53,635 nt of DNA from Cryobacterium tagatosivorans (lineage in GTDB: Bacteria > Actinomycetota > Actinomycetes > Actinomycetales > Microbacteriaceae): NCBI RefSeq assembly GCF_004402215.1, contig NZ_SOEZ01000014.1, positions 1 through 53,635 on the forward strand, in the 5' to 3' direction. The position numbers and the translations under genes are program-made. The notes beneath the pieces were generated by a model. That model was not told the origin of the DNA. It saw nothing but the letters and a program-made list of their open reading frames with translations, and made no database searches. How positions within the stretch are numbered: the first letter of the stretch is position 1; every line of letters begins with the position of its first letter. This document shows positions 35,738-44,484 of the stretch, in pieces.

Positions 35738-35750
35738 GACCGATTGTCCC

Positions 35751-36149
35751 TTACGATTTCTTCGGGGCAGAGGAGCCCGTATTCGACTTCGTTGCTGAGA
35801 CACTAGCGGACGGCTTGCTCTCCTTGGCGGCTGGCGCTCCGGACGACTTCTCGCCCGCCGCCTTGGCCGCCTTTGCCGGCTTCTCCGAGGAGGTGCCCAC
35901 GGCCGAGCCGTCCGAGCCCTTCTCGGCGGACTTCTTGCCGCCGGACTTCGTGGCCCGGGACGCGCCGGCTTCCGCCCGGGCGTCATTGCGATAGAAGCCG
36001 GACCCGGTGAAGCTGACCCCGATCGCGGAGAACACCTTGCGGAGCTTGCCCTGGCAGGTGGGGCACACGGTCAGCGAGTCGTCGGTGAAGGACTGTTGGA
36101 TGTCGAAGGCGGTGTCGCACTCCGTGCAACGGTACGAGTAGGTGGGCAC
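35751..36149 (-). CDS. FmdB-family zinc-ribbon protein
   Basis: A 132-residue protein whose first 45 residues are an FmdB/CxxC zinc ribbon (YRCTECDTAF and TVCPTCQGKL, two Cys-x2-Cys pairs), followed by GVSFTGSGFYRND. The remaining half is low-complexity Ala/Lys/Ser. It may act as a regulator, but the family function is not well established. It is 13 bp upstream of mscL on the same strand, so they may be co-transcribed. Confidence 0.88.
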   Translation of the reverse strand: MPTYSYRCTECDTAFDIQQSFTDDSLTVCPTCQGKLRKVFSAIGVSFTGSGFYRNDARAEAGASRATKSGGKKSAEKGSDGSAVGTSSEKPAKAAKAAGEKSSGAPAAKESKPSASVSATKSNTGSSAPKKS

Positions 36150-36212
36150 GTCAATCTCCAGCTGATGGAACGGCGAGCGAAGGCTGGCCAGTGGTCTTGA
36201 GGGTTTGTGGTC

Positions 36213-36800
36213 TTAGTCGTTCTGGAACGAGATGATTCTCGTGGGAGTGACCAGTCCGTTGACCGGCTGGTCGTGCACCTCGCGGGGTACCTCGTCGACG
36301 AACTCGTTGTCGAACACGACGGCGTAGACCGGAGGGCACTTGTCCATGGATCCGAGGGTTTTGTCATAGTAACCGCGACCCCAGCCCATCCGCATGCCGG
36401 TACTGTCGACGGCGGCGGCGGGAACGATGATGAGGTCGACGTCGTTGATGGCGATCGGGCCGAGCAGGGTGCCGGCGGCCTCCGGAACCCCGGCGAGGCC
36501 CTCGGTCTCGCCGTTGTCTTCACCGACGGTCCAGTCAAGCAGCCCGTCCTCGCGCGACACCGGGAACAGGACACGGATGCCGTCGGCCTCCGCCCAGTTC
36601 ACGAAGGGACGGGTGCTGGGTTCGGTGAGGGAGGAGAGGTAACAGGAAATCGACCGGGCCGAGAGGTCGATGGCGAGGCTCTGGAGGTTCTCGGTGAGGC
36701 CCGCGGTTGCGGTGTCGCGCTCCACGGAAGTCAGGTTCTGACGGCGCTCCCGCAACTCGGCGCGGAGCGCCCGCTTTCGGTGAGGGATGTCGGAGTCCAT
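36213..36800 (-). CDS. 5-formyltetrahydrofolate cyclo-ligase
   Basis: A 195-residue enzyme that converts 5-formyl-THF to 5,10-methenyl-THF with ATP. The N-terminal RKRALRAELRERR, the nucleotide site VDLIIVPAAAVDSTGMRMGW and GRGYYDKTL are the family signatures. Its start faces that of galU, 33 bp away, so the two genes are divergent. Confidence 0.92.
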   Translation of the reverse strand: MDSDIPHRKRALRAELRERRQNLTSVERDTATAGLTENLQSLAIDLSARSISCYLSSLTEPSTRPFVNWAEADGIRVLFPVSREDGLLDWTVGEDNGETEGLAGVPEAAGTLLGPIAINDVDLIIVPAAAVDSTGMRMGWGRGYYDKTLGSMDKCPPVYAVVFDNEFVDEVPREVHDQPVNGLVTPTRIISFQND

Positions 36801-36833
36801 AAAGTCATCCTAGATGCCGATACCCTTGACCCC

Positions 36834-37727
36834 ATGGGCACCCCGATTACTAAGGCCGTTATTCCCGCAGCAGGACTCGGTACGCGTTTTCTGCCGGCAA
36901 CCAAGGCGATGCCGAAGGAGATGCTGCCCGTCGTCGACAAGCCGGCCATCCAGTACGTCGTCGAGGAGGCCGTCGCCGCGGGGCTGCACGACGTGCTGAT
37001 GATCACCGGGCGCAACAAGAACTCGCTGGAAAACCACTTCGACCGGATGACCGAGCTGGAGGACCTGCTCGAGCGTAAGGGCGACCTGACCAAGCTGGCC
37101 AAGGTCAACGAGTCCACCGACCTGGCCGACATGCACTACGTGCGCCAGGGTGACCCGCTGGGCCTCGGCCACGCCATCCTGCGCGCGAAGATGCACGTCG
37201 GCCGCGAACCCTTCGCCGTGCTCCTGGGCGACGACATCATCGACGCTCGCGACCCTCTTCTGGACAAGATGCTGGACGAACAACAGCGGCGCAACGCCAG
37301 CATCGTCGCCTTGATGGAGGTCGACCCGTCGCAGATCCACATGTACGGCGCCGCGGCGATCGAGACGACGGATGATCCCGACGTCGTGCGGGTGACCGGC
37401 CTGGTCGAGAAGCCCAGCGCCGCCGACGCCCCCTCGAACCTCGCCATCATCGGACGCTACGTGCTCCGCCCCGAGGTCTTCGACGTGCTCGAGCACACCA
37501 AGCCGGGCAAGGGCAACGAGATCCAGCTCACCGACGCCCTGCAGGAAATGGCCGTCAGCCCGGAGGAGACCGGGGGAGTGTACGGAGTGATTTTCCGCGG
37601 CCGGCGCTACGACACCGGCGACCGCCTCGACTACATCAAGGCCATCATCCAGCTCGCCGTGGATCGCGACGACCTGGGCCCGGAGCTTCGCCCCTGGCTG
37701 CGCGATTTCGCCGGCCGCATGGAGTAG
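36834..37727 (+). CDS. galU: UTP-glucose-1-phosphate uridylyltransferase
   Basis: A 297-residue GalU, which makes UDP-glucose for cell-envelope polysaccharides. The nucleotide-binding loop AAGLGTRFLPATKAMPKEML is at about residues 12-31, with the metal-site aspartates near LLGDDIID and the sugar-site motif GLVEKP. The ATG at 36834 gives the standard N-terminus. Confidence 0.95.
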   Translation: MGTPITKAVIPAAGLGTRFLPATKAMPKEMLPVVDKPAIQYVVEEAVAAGLHDVLMITGRNKNSLENHFDRMTELEDLLERKGDLTKLAKVNESTDLADMHYVRQGDPLGLGHAILRAKMHVGREPFAVLLGDDIIDARDPLLDKMLDEQQRRNASIVALMEVDPSQIHMYGAAAIETTDDPDVVRVTGLVEKPSAADAPSNLAIIGRYVLRPEVFDVLEHTKPGKGNEIQLTDALQEMAVSPEETGGVYGVIFRGRRYDTGDRLDYIKAIIQLAVDRDDLGPELRPWLRDFAGRME

Positions 37728-37788
37728 CCACGACGGCTACAGTGGGCGCAAACCACCGGGCCGCGGCCCACGACCAGACAGGCTAGCA

Positions 37789-38448
37789 GTGCCATTCGCG
37801 ATCCCGACCCTCCACGAGGGACCCGTCACCCTGCGCCCGATCCGGGTGCGCGACTCGAAGAACCTCGAGCGCGAGCTCCTGGAGAACCGGGCGTGGCTGC
37901 GCGCCTGGGAGGCGACCAACCCGTACGCGCCGATGTCCTTCGACACGCGGGCGAGCATCCGCAACCTGCTGCTCAACGCCCGGGCCGGGCACGGGCTGCC
38001 GTTCGTCCTCGAGTACGAGGGCGAGCTCGCCGGGCAGCTGAACGTGTCGTCGGTCACCTGGGGATCGCTATCGTCGGCCACGATCGGCTATTGGGTGGGC
38101 CAGCAATTCGCCGGCAAGTCGATCACTCCGACTGCGGTCGCGCTGGCGACGGACTACTGCTTCACCGAACTGGGGCTGCACCGGATGGAGATCTGCATCC
38201 GGCCGGAGAACGCCCCCTCGCTGCGTGTGGTCGGGAAGCTCGGCTTCCGTTACGAGGGACTCCGGCGCCGCTTCATCCACATCAACGGGGACTGGCGCGA
38301 CCATTTCTGTTTCGCCCTCGTCGCCGAGGAGCTGCCGCAGGGGGTGTTGCGCCGCTGGCGCGAGGGGCTCGTGCCCCCGGATGCCGCCCTCGTGTCGCCC
38401 GCGGACCTCGCCGCCTCCGCGCGGCCTTTGCCCACCAATGGGCGGTGA
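37789..38448 (+). CDS. GNAT acetyltransferase, RimJ/RimL-like
   Basis: A 219-residue GNAT protein with VTLRPIRVRDSKNLERELLE at the start, the acetyl-CoA loop near QFAGKSITPTAVALA, and the RimJ/RimL pattern GLHRMEICIRPENAPSLRVV. It probably acetylates an N-terminal amine on a protein. The start is a GTG 61 bp after galU. Confidence 0.85.
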   Translation: MPFAIPTLHEGPVTLRPIRVRDSKNLERELLENRAWLRAWEATNPYAPMSFDTRASIRNLLLNARAGHGLPFVLEYEGELAGQLNVSSVTWGSLSSATIGYWVGQQFAGKSITPTAVALATDYCFTELGLHRMEICIRPENAPSLRVVGKLGFRYEGLRRRFIHINGDWRDHFCFALVAEELPQGVLRRWREGLVPPDAALVSPADLAASARPLPTNGR

Positions 38449-38501
38449 CACACCCTTGGTAATCATGCCCGGGAGTGCTCCGCGCTCATACCGTAGTGAC
38501 C

Positions 38502-39458
38502 ATGAGTAGCGAGGCGCTGGGCGGTGGAGTGATGGTGGCGGTCGCCGCCACCCTCTGGGTGACCTATCTCATGCCGACCTGGTCCCGTCGACGCCAGTAT
38601 TTGGCCGTCGAGCGGAACGCCGTTCGGCTGCAGCAGACGCTCCGAATCATGGCCGAGACCTCCGAAGTGCCCCAGCAGGTCCGGCTCGAGGCGAACGCGC
38701 GCACGGTCAACGCCCAACAGAAACTTCTCGCCCAGGCCGAGGACGATGCCCGCGCCGAGTCGAAGCAGGCGGTGGAAGCCGCCGCAGCGGCCCGGCGCGC
38801 AGCGGCGTCCGCGCGAGCCGCTTCAGCTTCCGCTTCGGCGGAGTCGCCCGCGCTGGCCCTCCGGCGCCTGCGCAAGTGGCGCGCCCTCAGCTCCCTCGTG
38901 CTCCTGGCCGGCCTCGTCTCGCTGCTGAGCGGCGCGGTCACCGCGTTGCTGTCCGGCTCGTGGACGGTGCTCGCCGTCGGCGGCGTTGCCGTCGTCGCCG
39001 CGCTCGGCTCGTTGTCTCGGCTGGCCCGCATCGCCCGTACGGCCCGGGTGGTCGCGGCGTCGCCGATCGCGGCATTCCTCACGGCCCAGCGTTTCGAACC
39101 CGTGCACTTCGACGAGACCCCGGTGGCGAACGCGACCTGGACGCCGCAGCCCCTGCCGCGCCCGCTGCACCTGTCCAGGGGCTCGATCGCGCAGACCGCG
39201 ATGGCGTCGGTGGATGCCGCGGCCGAGCTGCGCAAGGCGGCCGCCGAATCCGAGCTAGCCCTCCGTGCAGCCCGGATCGCCGCAGCGGTCACCCCGATCT
39301 CGCGCCCCGCCGCCGCACGTGTCGCGGCGCAGCCGTCCGTCGCGTCGGGCGGCCCCGCGGCCGTCAACCGATTCGCCTCGATGGGGGTCGTCGGCGAGAC
39401 CGCACCCGGGATGACCGACCTCGATGCCGTCCTCCGTCGCCGTCGGGCCGTCGGATAG
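38502..39458 (+). CDS. Membrane protein of unknown function
   Basis: A 318-residue protein. One membrane segment is near the N-terminus (GGGVMVAVAATLWVTYLMP), then a long Ala/Arg/Glu-rich probable coiled coil (about 40-120), then two more membrane segments (about 130-175) and a disordered Ala-rich tail. I recognise no named domain. The layout (one helix, then RRRQY) is shared by proteins found next to galU in related actinobacteria. The ATG at 38502 is preferred to an upstream in-frame TTG/ATG. Confidence 0.7.
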   Translation: MSSEALGGGVMVAVAATLWVTYLMPTWSRRRQYLAVERNAVRLQQTLRIMAETSEVPQQVRLEANARTVNAQQKLLAQAEDDARAESKQAVEAAAAARRAAASARAASASASAESPALALRRLRKWRALSSLVLLAGLVSLLSGAVTALLSGSWTVLAVGGVAVVAALGSLSRLARIARTARVVAASPIAAFLTAQRFEPVHFDETPVANATWTPQPLPRPLHLSRGSIAQTAMASVDAAAELRKAAAESELALRAARIAAAVTPISRPAAARVAAQPSVASGGPAAVNRFASMGVVGETAPGMTDLDAVLRRRRAVG

Positions 39459-39521
39459 TCGACCCACCCGGTCGGCGGCGCACACCACCGGCGCGTGCAT
39501 GATATTCTTCAGTAGCAGTCG

Positions 39522-39594
39522 GGGGCTATGGCGCAGCTGGTAGCGCGCCTCGTTCGCATCGAGGAGGTCAGGAGTTCGAATCTCCTTAGCTCCA
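39522..39594 (+). tRNA. tRNA-Ala (anticodon CGC)
   Basis: A complete cloverleaf: acceptor GGGGCTA/TAGCTCC, D-arm GCGC-AGCTGGTA-GCGC, anticodon stem CCTCG/CGAGG with loop TTCGCAT (anticodon CGC), T-arm GGAGT-TCGAAT-like and discriminator A. CCA is not encoded. A terminator follows at once. Confidence 0.93.
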
Positions 39595-39605
39595 CCGCTG
39601 TTTCA

Positions 39606-39640
39606 GGAAGGGCCCGCCGCACGGCGGGCCCTTTCCGTTT
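39606..39640 (+). terminator. Terminator of tRNA-Ala
   Basis: GGAAGGGCCCGCCG pairs with CGGCGGGCCCTTTCC across a short loop, followed by GTTT. Confidence 0.85.
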
Positions 39641-39662
39641 AAGCCTTGCCGTTCAGGCCGCG

Positions 39663-39690
39663 CCGTTCAGGACGGTCCGTTCAGGACGGT
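39663..39690. repeat. 14-bp tandem duplication at the end of a broken yihY gene
   Basis: CCGTTCAGGACGGT occurs twice in direct succession. The first copy contains the stop codon of the yihY remnant, so the duplication has changed its last codons. Confidence 0.75.
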
Positions 39691-40340
39691 CCGCGCTCCG
39701 GCGAAGAGGCCGTAGTCGTTCGTGAGGACCTGTCCGACCGTCACGCCCACCACGACAACGAACATCAGGATGAAGAGCCACCCGATGTAGGCGATGGTGA
39801 TGCCGAGGGCGCCGAACTGCTCCGCCGCCGACGTCAGGGCGATCGGGAGGTAGATTCTCCCGAGGCTCCCGGTCACGGCGAGGCCGACTCCGCAGAGCAT
39901 GGCCCCGGGCAGCAGCGCACGGATGCTGACGGCCCGGTTGAGGATGATCCACCCGGCGGCGAGCCAGATGAGCGTCCAGAGCACGAACTCGGCGGAGATC
40001 GTCAGCACGACATAGCCTCCCTCCGATCGCAGGATCGACCGGGTGAACTGGATCACGGCCAACCCGAGGAGGATGGCGGCCAGCACCGCGACCCAGCGCC
40101 ACGCGCCGCGGAGGCCCGGCCGCCTGGTCGACCAGACCCGGGCGTAGAAGCGATCGAGCGCCCGCGAGAAGGCCGTGGCCGAGGCCAGGAGAAGCAGAAG
40201 GCCGAACCAGCCCAGCGCGCTCAACACGTCGGAGGCCACGGGCAGCGATCGCTCGATCACCCGCGTGGCGGAATCGCCCAGGCCGAGATAGCCGGCCAGT
40301 CCGTCCCCGAGGGGCCGGGTGTCTCCGTGTCGGCGGGGCC
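39667..40340 (-). pseudogene. YihY/BrkB-like membrane protein, 5'-truncated
   Basis: The C-terminal 220 or so residues of a YihY-family inner-membrane protein. Landmarks are LGWFGLLLLLASATAFSRAL, a series of hydrophobic helices and the closing EQFGALGITIAYIGWLFILM. Upstream of about 40340 (minus strand) the frame stays open but reads through the antisense of an FAD monooxygenase remnant, so the real N-terminal 100 residues or more are missing. Confidence 0.8.
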
Positions 40341-40379
40341 GCGGCGACGATGATGAGCGGAAGGAGGGAGTTCGGCGGC

Positions 40380-41447
40380 AGTCCGGGATCAGCTTCGCGG
40401 GCAGCGCGTACCCGCAGACGTTCGTGCTGGCCGACGTGGAGGCGGACGGGCTCGAAGCGGGGGCTGCCCACGTGTTCCTGTCGGGCCGGGGGATGCTGTT
40501 CTTCTTCCCGCTGGGCCGGCCGGCAACCTGGCGGGTCATGGCCATGCGGCCCCGAACGGACAGCACGCCGGCCTCGCAGCCGGCGACCCTGGCCGAGGTG
40601 CAGGCGCTGGTCGACGCCTTCGCCACGCCGTCGATCCGGCTGCGCGATCCGGTCTGGATGACGAACTTCCGGCTGCACAACAGGGGAGCGGCCCGCTACC
40701 GGCAGGGGTGCGTGTTCCTCGCCGGGGACGCCGCCCACATCCACAGCCCGGCCGGCGCCCAGGGGATGAACACCGGGATCCAGGATGCCGTGAACCTCGG
40801 CTGGAAACTCGCCCTCACCCTGGCGGGGGCTGCCCCGGCGGCGATCCTGGACACCTATGGGCCGGAGCGCGCCCCGGTCGGCCGCGCGGTGCTCCGGTTC
40901 ACCGACCGGGCGTTCGTCGTGGCCACCTCCACCCACCCGCTGCTGCGGTTCATCCGCACCGAGGTCGCCCCGCGGCTGATGCCCATCGTGCTCGGGATCC
41001 GGCTGGGGCGCCGGCTGGGCTTCCGGGTCGTCTCGCAGCTGGCCATCCGCTATCGCGGCGGCGCACTGGCGGTGACCGGGCCGGGCGTGCCGCGCGGTGG
41101 ACCGCAGGCCGGCGACCGGCTGCCCGACGCCGAGATTGTGCTGCGCGGCCGGCCCACGAGCCTGCATACCCTCATCGCCGCCCCCGGCTGGCACCTGCTT
41201 TTGTGCGGGCCCGGCTGGGAGCCCAGCCCCGCGCCTCGGCTCGCCGCGGGGAGGGCGCTCACCGTGCACCGCCTGGTGCCCACGGGGCCGGGTGCGCGCG
41301 CGACGGCGCTGCGGGGGGCACGCGGTCAGTTCCCGCCGCGCCACGCAACTGCTCGTGCGCCTGGACGGGCACATCGGCTACCGCGGGGCGGGAACCGAGC
41401 TCACCGGCCTGGGCATGTACCTCGACCGGTGGCTGCCTCGGCCCTGA
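40380..41447 (+). pseudogene. FAD-dependent aromatic-type monooxygenase, 5'-truncated and frameshifted
   Basis: The remnant opens in mid-protein (FAGSAYPQTFVLADVEADGL) and runs through the second FAD motif GCVFLAGDAAHIHSPAGAQG with MNTGIQDAVNLGWKLA. It belongs to the PheA/TetX-type hydroxylases. The N-terminal GxGxxG FAD-binding part is absent. Near 41320 the frame changes and the end resumes as QLLVRLDGHIGYRGAGTELT and LGMYLDRWLPRP. Two defects make it non-functional. Confidence 0.88.
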
Positions 41448-41471
41448 CCGGACCCCGGCTGAGATGCGGAG

Positions 41472-41504
41472 AAAGTACCTTCGTTTCGAAATTGAAGGTA
41501 CTTT
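41472..41504. terminator. Extragenic hairpin between convergent genes
   Basis: Perfect 11-bp arms AAAGTACCTTC / GAAGGTACTTT with an 11-nt loop. It lies between the ends of the monooxygenase remnant and the thioesterase gene and has no long T-run, so it may be a weak bidirectional terminator or a dispersed palindrome. Confidence 0.55.
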
Positions 41505-41553
41505 GTCCGCAAGTCAGCGTCCGGGCAGGGGGATGTGGGCCAGGGGCTGTGGC

Positions 41554-42567
41554 TCAGGGGCTGTGTGCGAGGTCCACGGGGAGGGTCGGCAGGTCGGCGC
41601 GCATCGCGATGAGCGCCCTGGCGTGGGCGTCGAGGCGCTCATCTTCCGCGCTGGCGAGGGGGAGTGGGCGCACGGGCTCCGCGCTGCCGTCGGCCCCGCG
41701 GGAGACGAAGATGCTCATGCACTGGGTGGTGAGCTGCAGGTCGTGCGGGGTGCGCGGGCTTCCGGAGCGAACCCGGACGCTGATGTGCATGCTGCGGGGT
41801 CCGGTATGGATGAGGCGGGCATCCACCTCGACGATGTCGCCGATCTGGATCGGGCGGTAGAAGTGGATGCCGCCCGAGTACACGGCCACGGCGGCCTCCG
41901 AACTCCAGCTCGCGGCGCAGGCGTAGGCCGTCTCGTCGATCCAGCGCATGACCGTTCCGCCGTGCGCCTTGCCGCCCCAGTTCACGTCGCCGGGCGCGGC
42001 CAGGAAGCGGAAGACGGTGCGGGGGGTCGTGCCCTCGGCCGAATAGAGCTGGTCGCGCATGGCGGCCTGGATGCGCCGGCGCGGTTCGAGCCTCTCCCGT
42101 GCGTTGCGCTGCAGGGCCTCGTCGGCCGCCGAGCGGGGGCGCCACTCCGGGACTTCGCGCGGGCGGCGGGCGTCGTCCATGGCCACGAAGACGAGGATGC
42201 AGTGCGTCGCCGGCGTGTACCGGCGTTCGCGGACATCCGTCGTCTCGACCGTGACGGGCACGTGCATGCTCGTGCGGCCGGTGTGGATGATCCTGGCGTG
42301 CACCTCGACGAGCCTGCCCGGCTCGATCGGCCTGGTGAAATGCACATTGCCGACGTAGGCGGTGACGCAGTAGGAGGCGCTCCAGCCGACCGCGCAGGCA
42401 TAGCCCGCTTTGTCGATCCACTCGAGCACGCTGCCGGCGGCCACGGTGGTACCGGATGCGGCGACGTCCTGCGGATTGGCCATGAACCGCAGCGTGATGC
42501 GGTCGTTCTGCAGGGGGACGGGAGGTTCGGTGGCCGGAGGCTCGGTGGCGGGCTTGGGGATCGTCAC
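41554..42567 (-). CDS. Double-hotdog acyl-CoA thioesterase
   Basis: A 337-residue protein with two tandem hotdog domains of the acyl-CoA hydrolase (YciA/BACH) type. The first covers about 25-150 (AAGSVLEWIDKAGYACAVGW) and the second about 185-310 (HGGTVMRWIDETAYACAASW), each with the conserved Asp/Glu-bearing helix after the G-x-V/L-x-x-W segment. Duplicated hotdog enzymes hydrolyse medium- to long-chain acyl-CoA. The first domain lacks the usual HGG, which may restrict catalysis to the second. A GTG at 42567 is taken as start. Confidence 0.85.
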   Translation of the reverse strand: MTIPKPATEPPATEPPVPLQNDRITLRFMANPQDVAASGTTVAAGSVLEWIDKAGYACAVGWSASYCVTAYVGNVHFTRPIEPGRLVEVHARIIHTGRTSMHVPVTVETTDVRERRYTPATHCILVFVAMDDARRPREVPEWRPRSAADEALQRNARERLEPRRRIQAAMRDQLYSAEGTTPRTVFRFLAAPGDVNWGGKAHGGTVMRWIDETAYACAASWSSEAAVAVYSGGIHFYRPIQIGDIVEVDARLIHTGPRSMHISVRVRSGSPRTPHDLQLTTQCMSIFVSRGADGSAEPVRPLPLASAEDERLDAHARALIAMRADLPTLPVDLAHSP

Positions 42568-42897
42568 GGGAACTCCAACTCTGTGCGGCCGGGTGGTCTC
42601 TGGATGCCCGTCTCTGTCCCAGAATCGCACATCGGCCGGCACTGTGGGCAGGTGTGACGCGCCGTTTCCCGTCCTGCTGCCCTTCGTCTTGTGCTCCGTC
42701 TTGTTCCCCGTGCAGTGCTCCGTCCTGCCCTCCGGCTCGCCCAACAGCTGGTCCCGCTGCTGGTCCCAACGGCTGGTCTTGCGGCTGGTCCTCCGCCTTG
42801 TCTACCGCCGTGTCCTCCACAGGGCGGGGCAGCAGGTTCTTGTCTCCGGAGGGTGAACGTAGCTACGAATGTCGGTGGTTGTTGAGAGAATCTCAGT
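42568..42897. other. 330-bp divergent spacer with a CT-rich degenerate repeat
   Basis: No gene. Between about 42680 and 42830 the plus strand is rich in GCTGGTC and CCGTCTTG-like units (GCTGGTC four times around 42750-42795). The two flanking genes diverge from here, so promoters are expected, but none is clear by eye. Confidence 0.5.
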
Positions 42898-44457
42898 ATG
42901 GCAAGCATCGAAGCTGTATTCAGGTCCCTCACCGGCTCCCTCGCCGGCGAGCGGCTGGACGCGGCCGCGTTCGCCGCCCTGACCGACGACGACCTCGAGG
43001 CCACCCACAAGAGCATCGCCGCGCACGTGGGCGAAACCACGAAATACGCGGCCCTGTCCGCGGCCGAGATCGCCCGCCGCTCCGACTGGGCCCTCGGCCA
43101 GGCCGGCCTGGCCCGGCGCAAGGGCCACCAGAGCCCCGAAGCGATGGTGCAGTCCCTCTCCGGCGGCTCCCGCGTCGACTCCCGCCGGCTCGTGGACGTC
43201 GGCACGATGATGGCCGAAGCCCAAACCGCCGAACAGCTCGCCAAACACGCCGCCGACCAGGCCGCGGAGCACCCCGAGTGGGACCTCCCGGCCGTCGCCC
43301 TCGAGGCGCCCTGGCACGCGCCGCTCGGCGACGCCGTCACCGCCGGCCGGATCGGCCTCGACACCGCCGGCTACCTCCGCAAGGGCCTGGGCGAACCAGC
43401 CGCCGACGTCACCCCGGACATGCTCCGCGACGCCCTGACCGCGCTGATCGAACGCTGCGCGGACGTCCGGACCAGCGATCGCGGGATTGCCGCCAGCCAG
43501 GGCCTCAACGCGGAACAGGCGTTCACCGCGGCCCGGCACGCCCGGGACCAGATCGACGAGACCGGCATCGCCGCCCGCGCCGACGCCATGCGCGCCGCGC
43601 AATACCTCCGCACCTGGCGCAAACCCAACGGGATGGTCCACGGCGACTTCGAGCTCAACCCTGAAAACGGCACCTTCCTCCTCGAAGTCCTCGGCCAGCT
43701 CACCGGACCGCGCCGCGGCGGCCCCCGCTTCGTCGACAAGGAACGTAAGGCCCGCGCCCAGAAAATCATCGACGACCCCCGCAGCACCGACCAGATCCAC
43801 GCGGAAACCCTCATCGAACTCATCCACATCGCCATCACCGCCGACCCCGGCACCGTGTTCTCCGGCTCCCGACCCACCGCCAGGATCGTCGTCCAACGCA
43901 GCAGCACCACCCACACCAACACCGACAGCCACAGCGCGACCGACAGCCACAACTCCACCGAAGGGCACAGCTCCACCGAAGGGCATGGGGCCATCGAGGG
44001 TCATCCCGACCCGATCCCGCTGACCGACATCGACCGGCACCTCTGCGCCGGCTTCACCGCATTCGCCTTCGACCAGGGCCAGGTCGTCGACCTCGGCCGG
44101 GAAAACCGCCTCTTCTCCCCAGCCCAGAAAGCCGCCCTCGCCGTCCGCGACGGCGGCTGCCTCTGGCCCGGCTGCACCAAACCACCATCCTGGACCGAAG
44201 GCCACCACATCAACGAATGGCTCGCCCAGAACGGCCTCACCAACATCGCCGACGGGGTCCTCCTCTGCAAACCCGACCACCTCCGCCTCCACAACGAGGG
44301 CTGGAAGATAAAACGGGAAGGCGCCGCGACCTACTGGCTCATCCCCCCACCCGGAATCGACCCCGACCAAACCCCGATCCGCCTCTCCAGCAAAAGCGCC
44401 CTCCACCTCGGCTCACCCGTCACCCTCCCGCCTGCGGATGTCGGTGGACGCGATTAG
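42898..44457 (+). CDS. DUF222/HNH endonuclease domain protein (13E12 type)
   Basis: A 519-residue protein. The N-terminal DUF222 region (about 10-330) is helical. The C-terminal HNH motif reads RDGGCLWPGCTKPPSWTEGH, HINEW and LLCKPDHLRLHNEGW, with the zinc-binding cysteines and catalytic histidine present. Such genes are multi-copy in actinobacteria and often linked to mobile DNA. Between the domains is a Ser/Thr/His-rich segment (about 340-365) made of near-repeats of D/E-x-H-S-S/A-T. Activity has not been shown for most members. Confidence 0.88.
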   Translation: MASIEAVFRSLTGSLAGERLDAAAFAALTDDDLEATHKSIAAHVGETTKYAALSAAEIARRSDWALGQAGLARRKGHQSPEAMVQSLSGGSRVDSRRLVDVGTMMAEAQTAEQLAKHAADQAAEHPEWDLPAVALEAPWHAPLGDAVTAGRIGLDTAGYLRKGLGEPAADVTPDMLRDALTALIERCADVRTSDRGIAASQGLNAEQAFTAARHARDQIDETGIAARADAMRAAQYLRTWRKPNGMVHGDFELNPENGTFLLEVLGQLTGPRRGGPRFVDKERKARAQKIIDDPRSTDQIHAETLIELIHIAITADPGTVFSGSRPTARIVVQRSSTTHTNTDSHSATDSHNSTEGHSSTEGHGAIEGHPDPIPLTDIDRHLCAGFTAFAFDQGQVVDLGRENRLFSPAQKAALAVRDGGCLWPGCTKPPSWTEGHHINEWLAQNGLTNIADGVLLCKPDHLRLHNEGWKIKREGAATYWLIPPPGIDPDQTPIRLSSKSALHLGSPVTLPPADVGGRD

Positions 44458-44484
44458 CGTGGACGCGTACGCAGGAGGGCAGGC

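Noticed and set aside
40708..42657. 650-codon plus-strand frame spanning a monooxygenase remnant and the thioesterase gene
   Set aside because: It crosses two unrelated genes in wrong frames; the real products are recognised in other frames.
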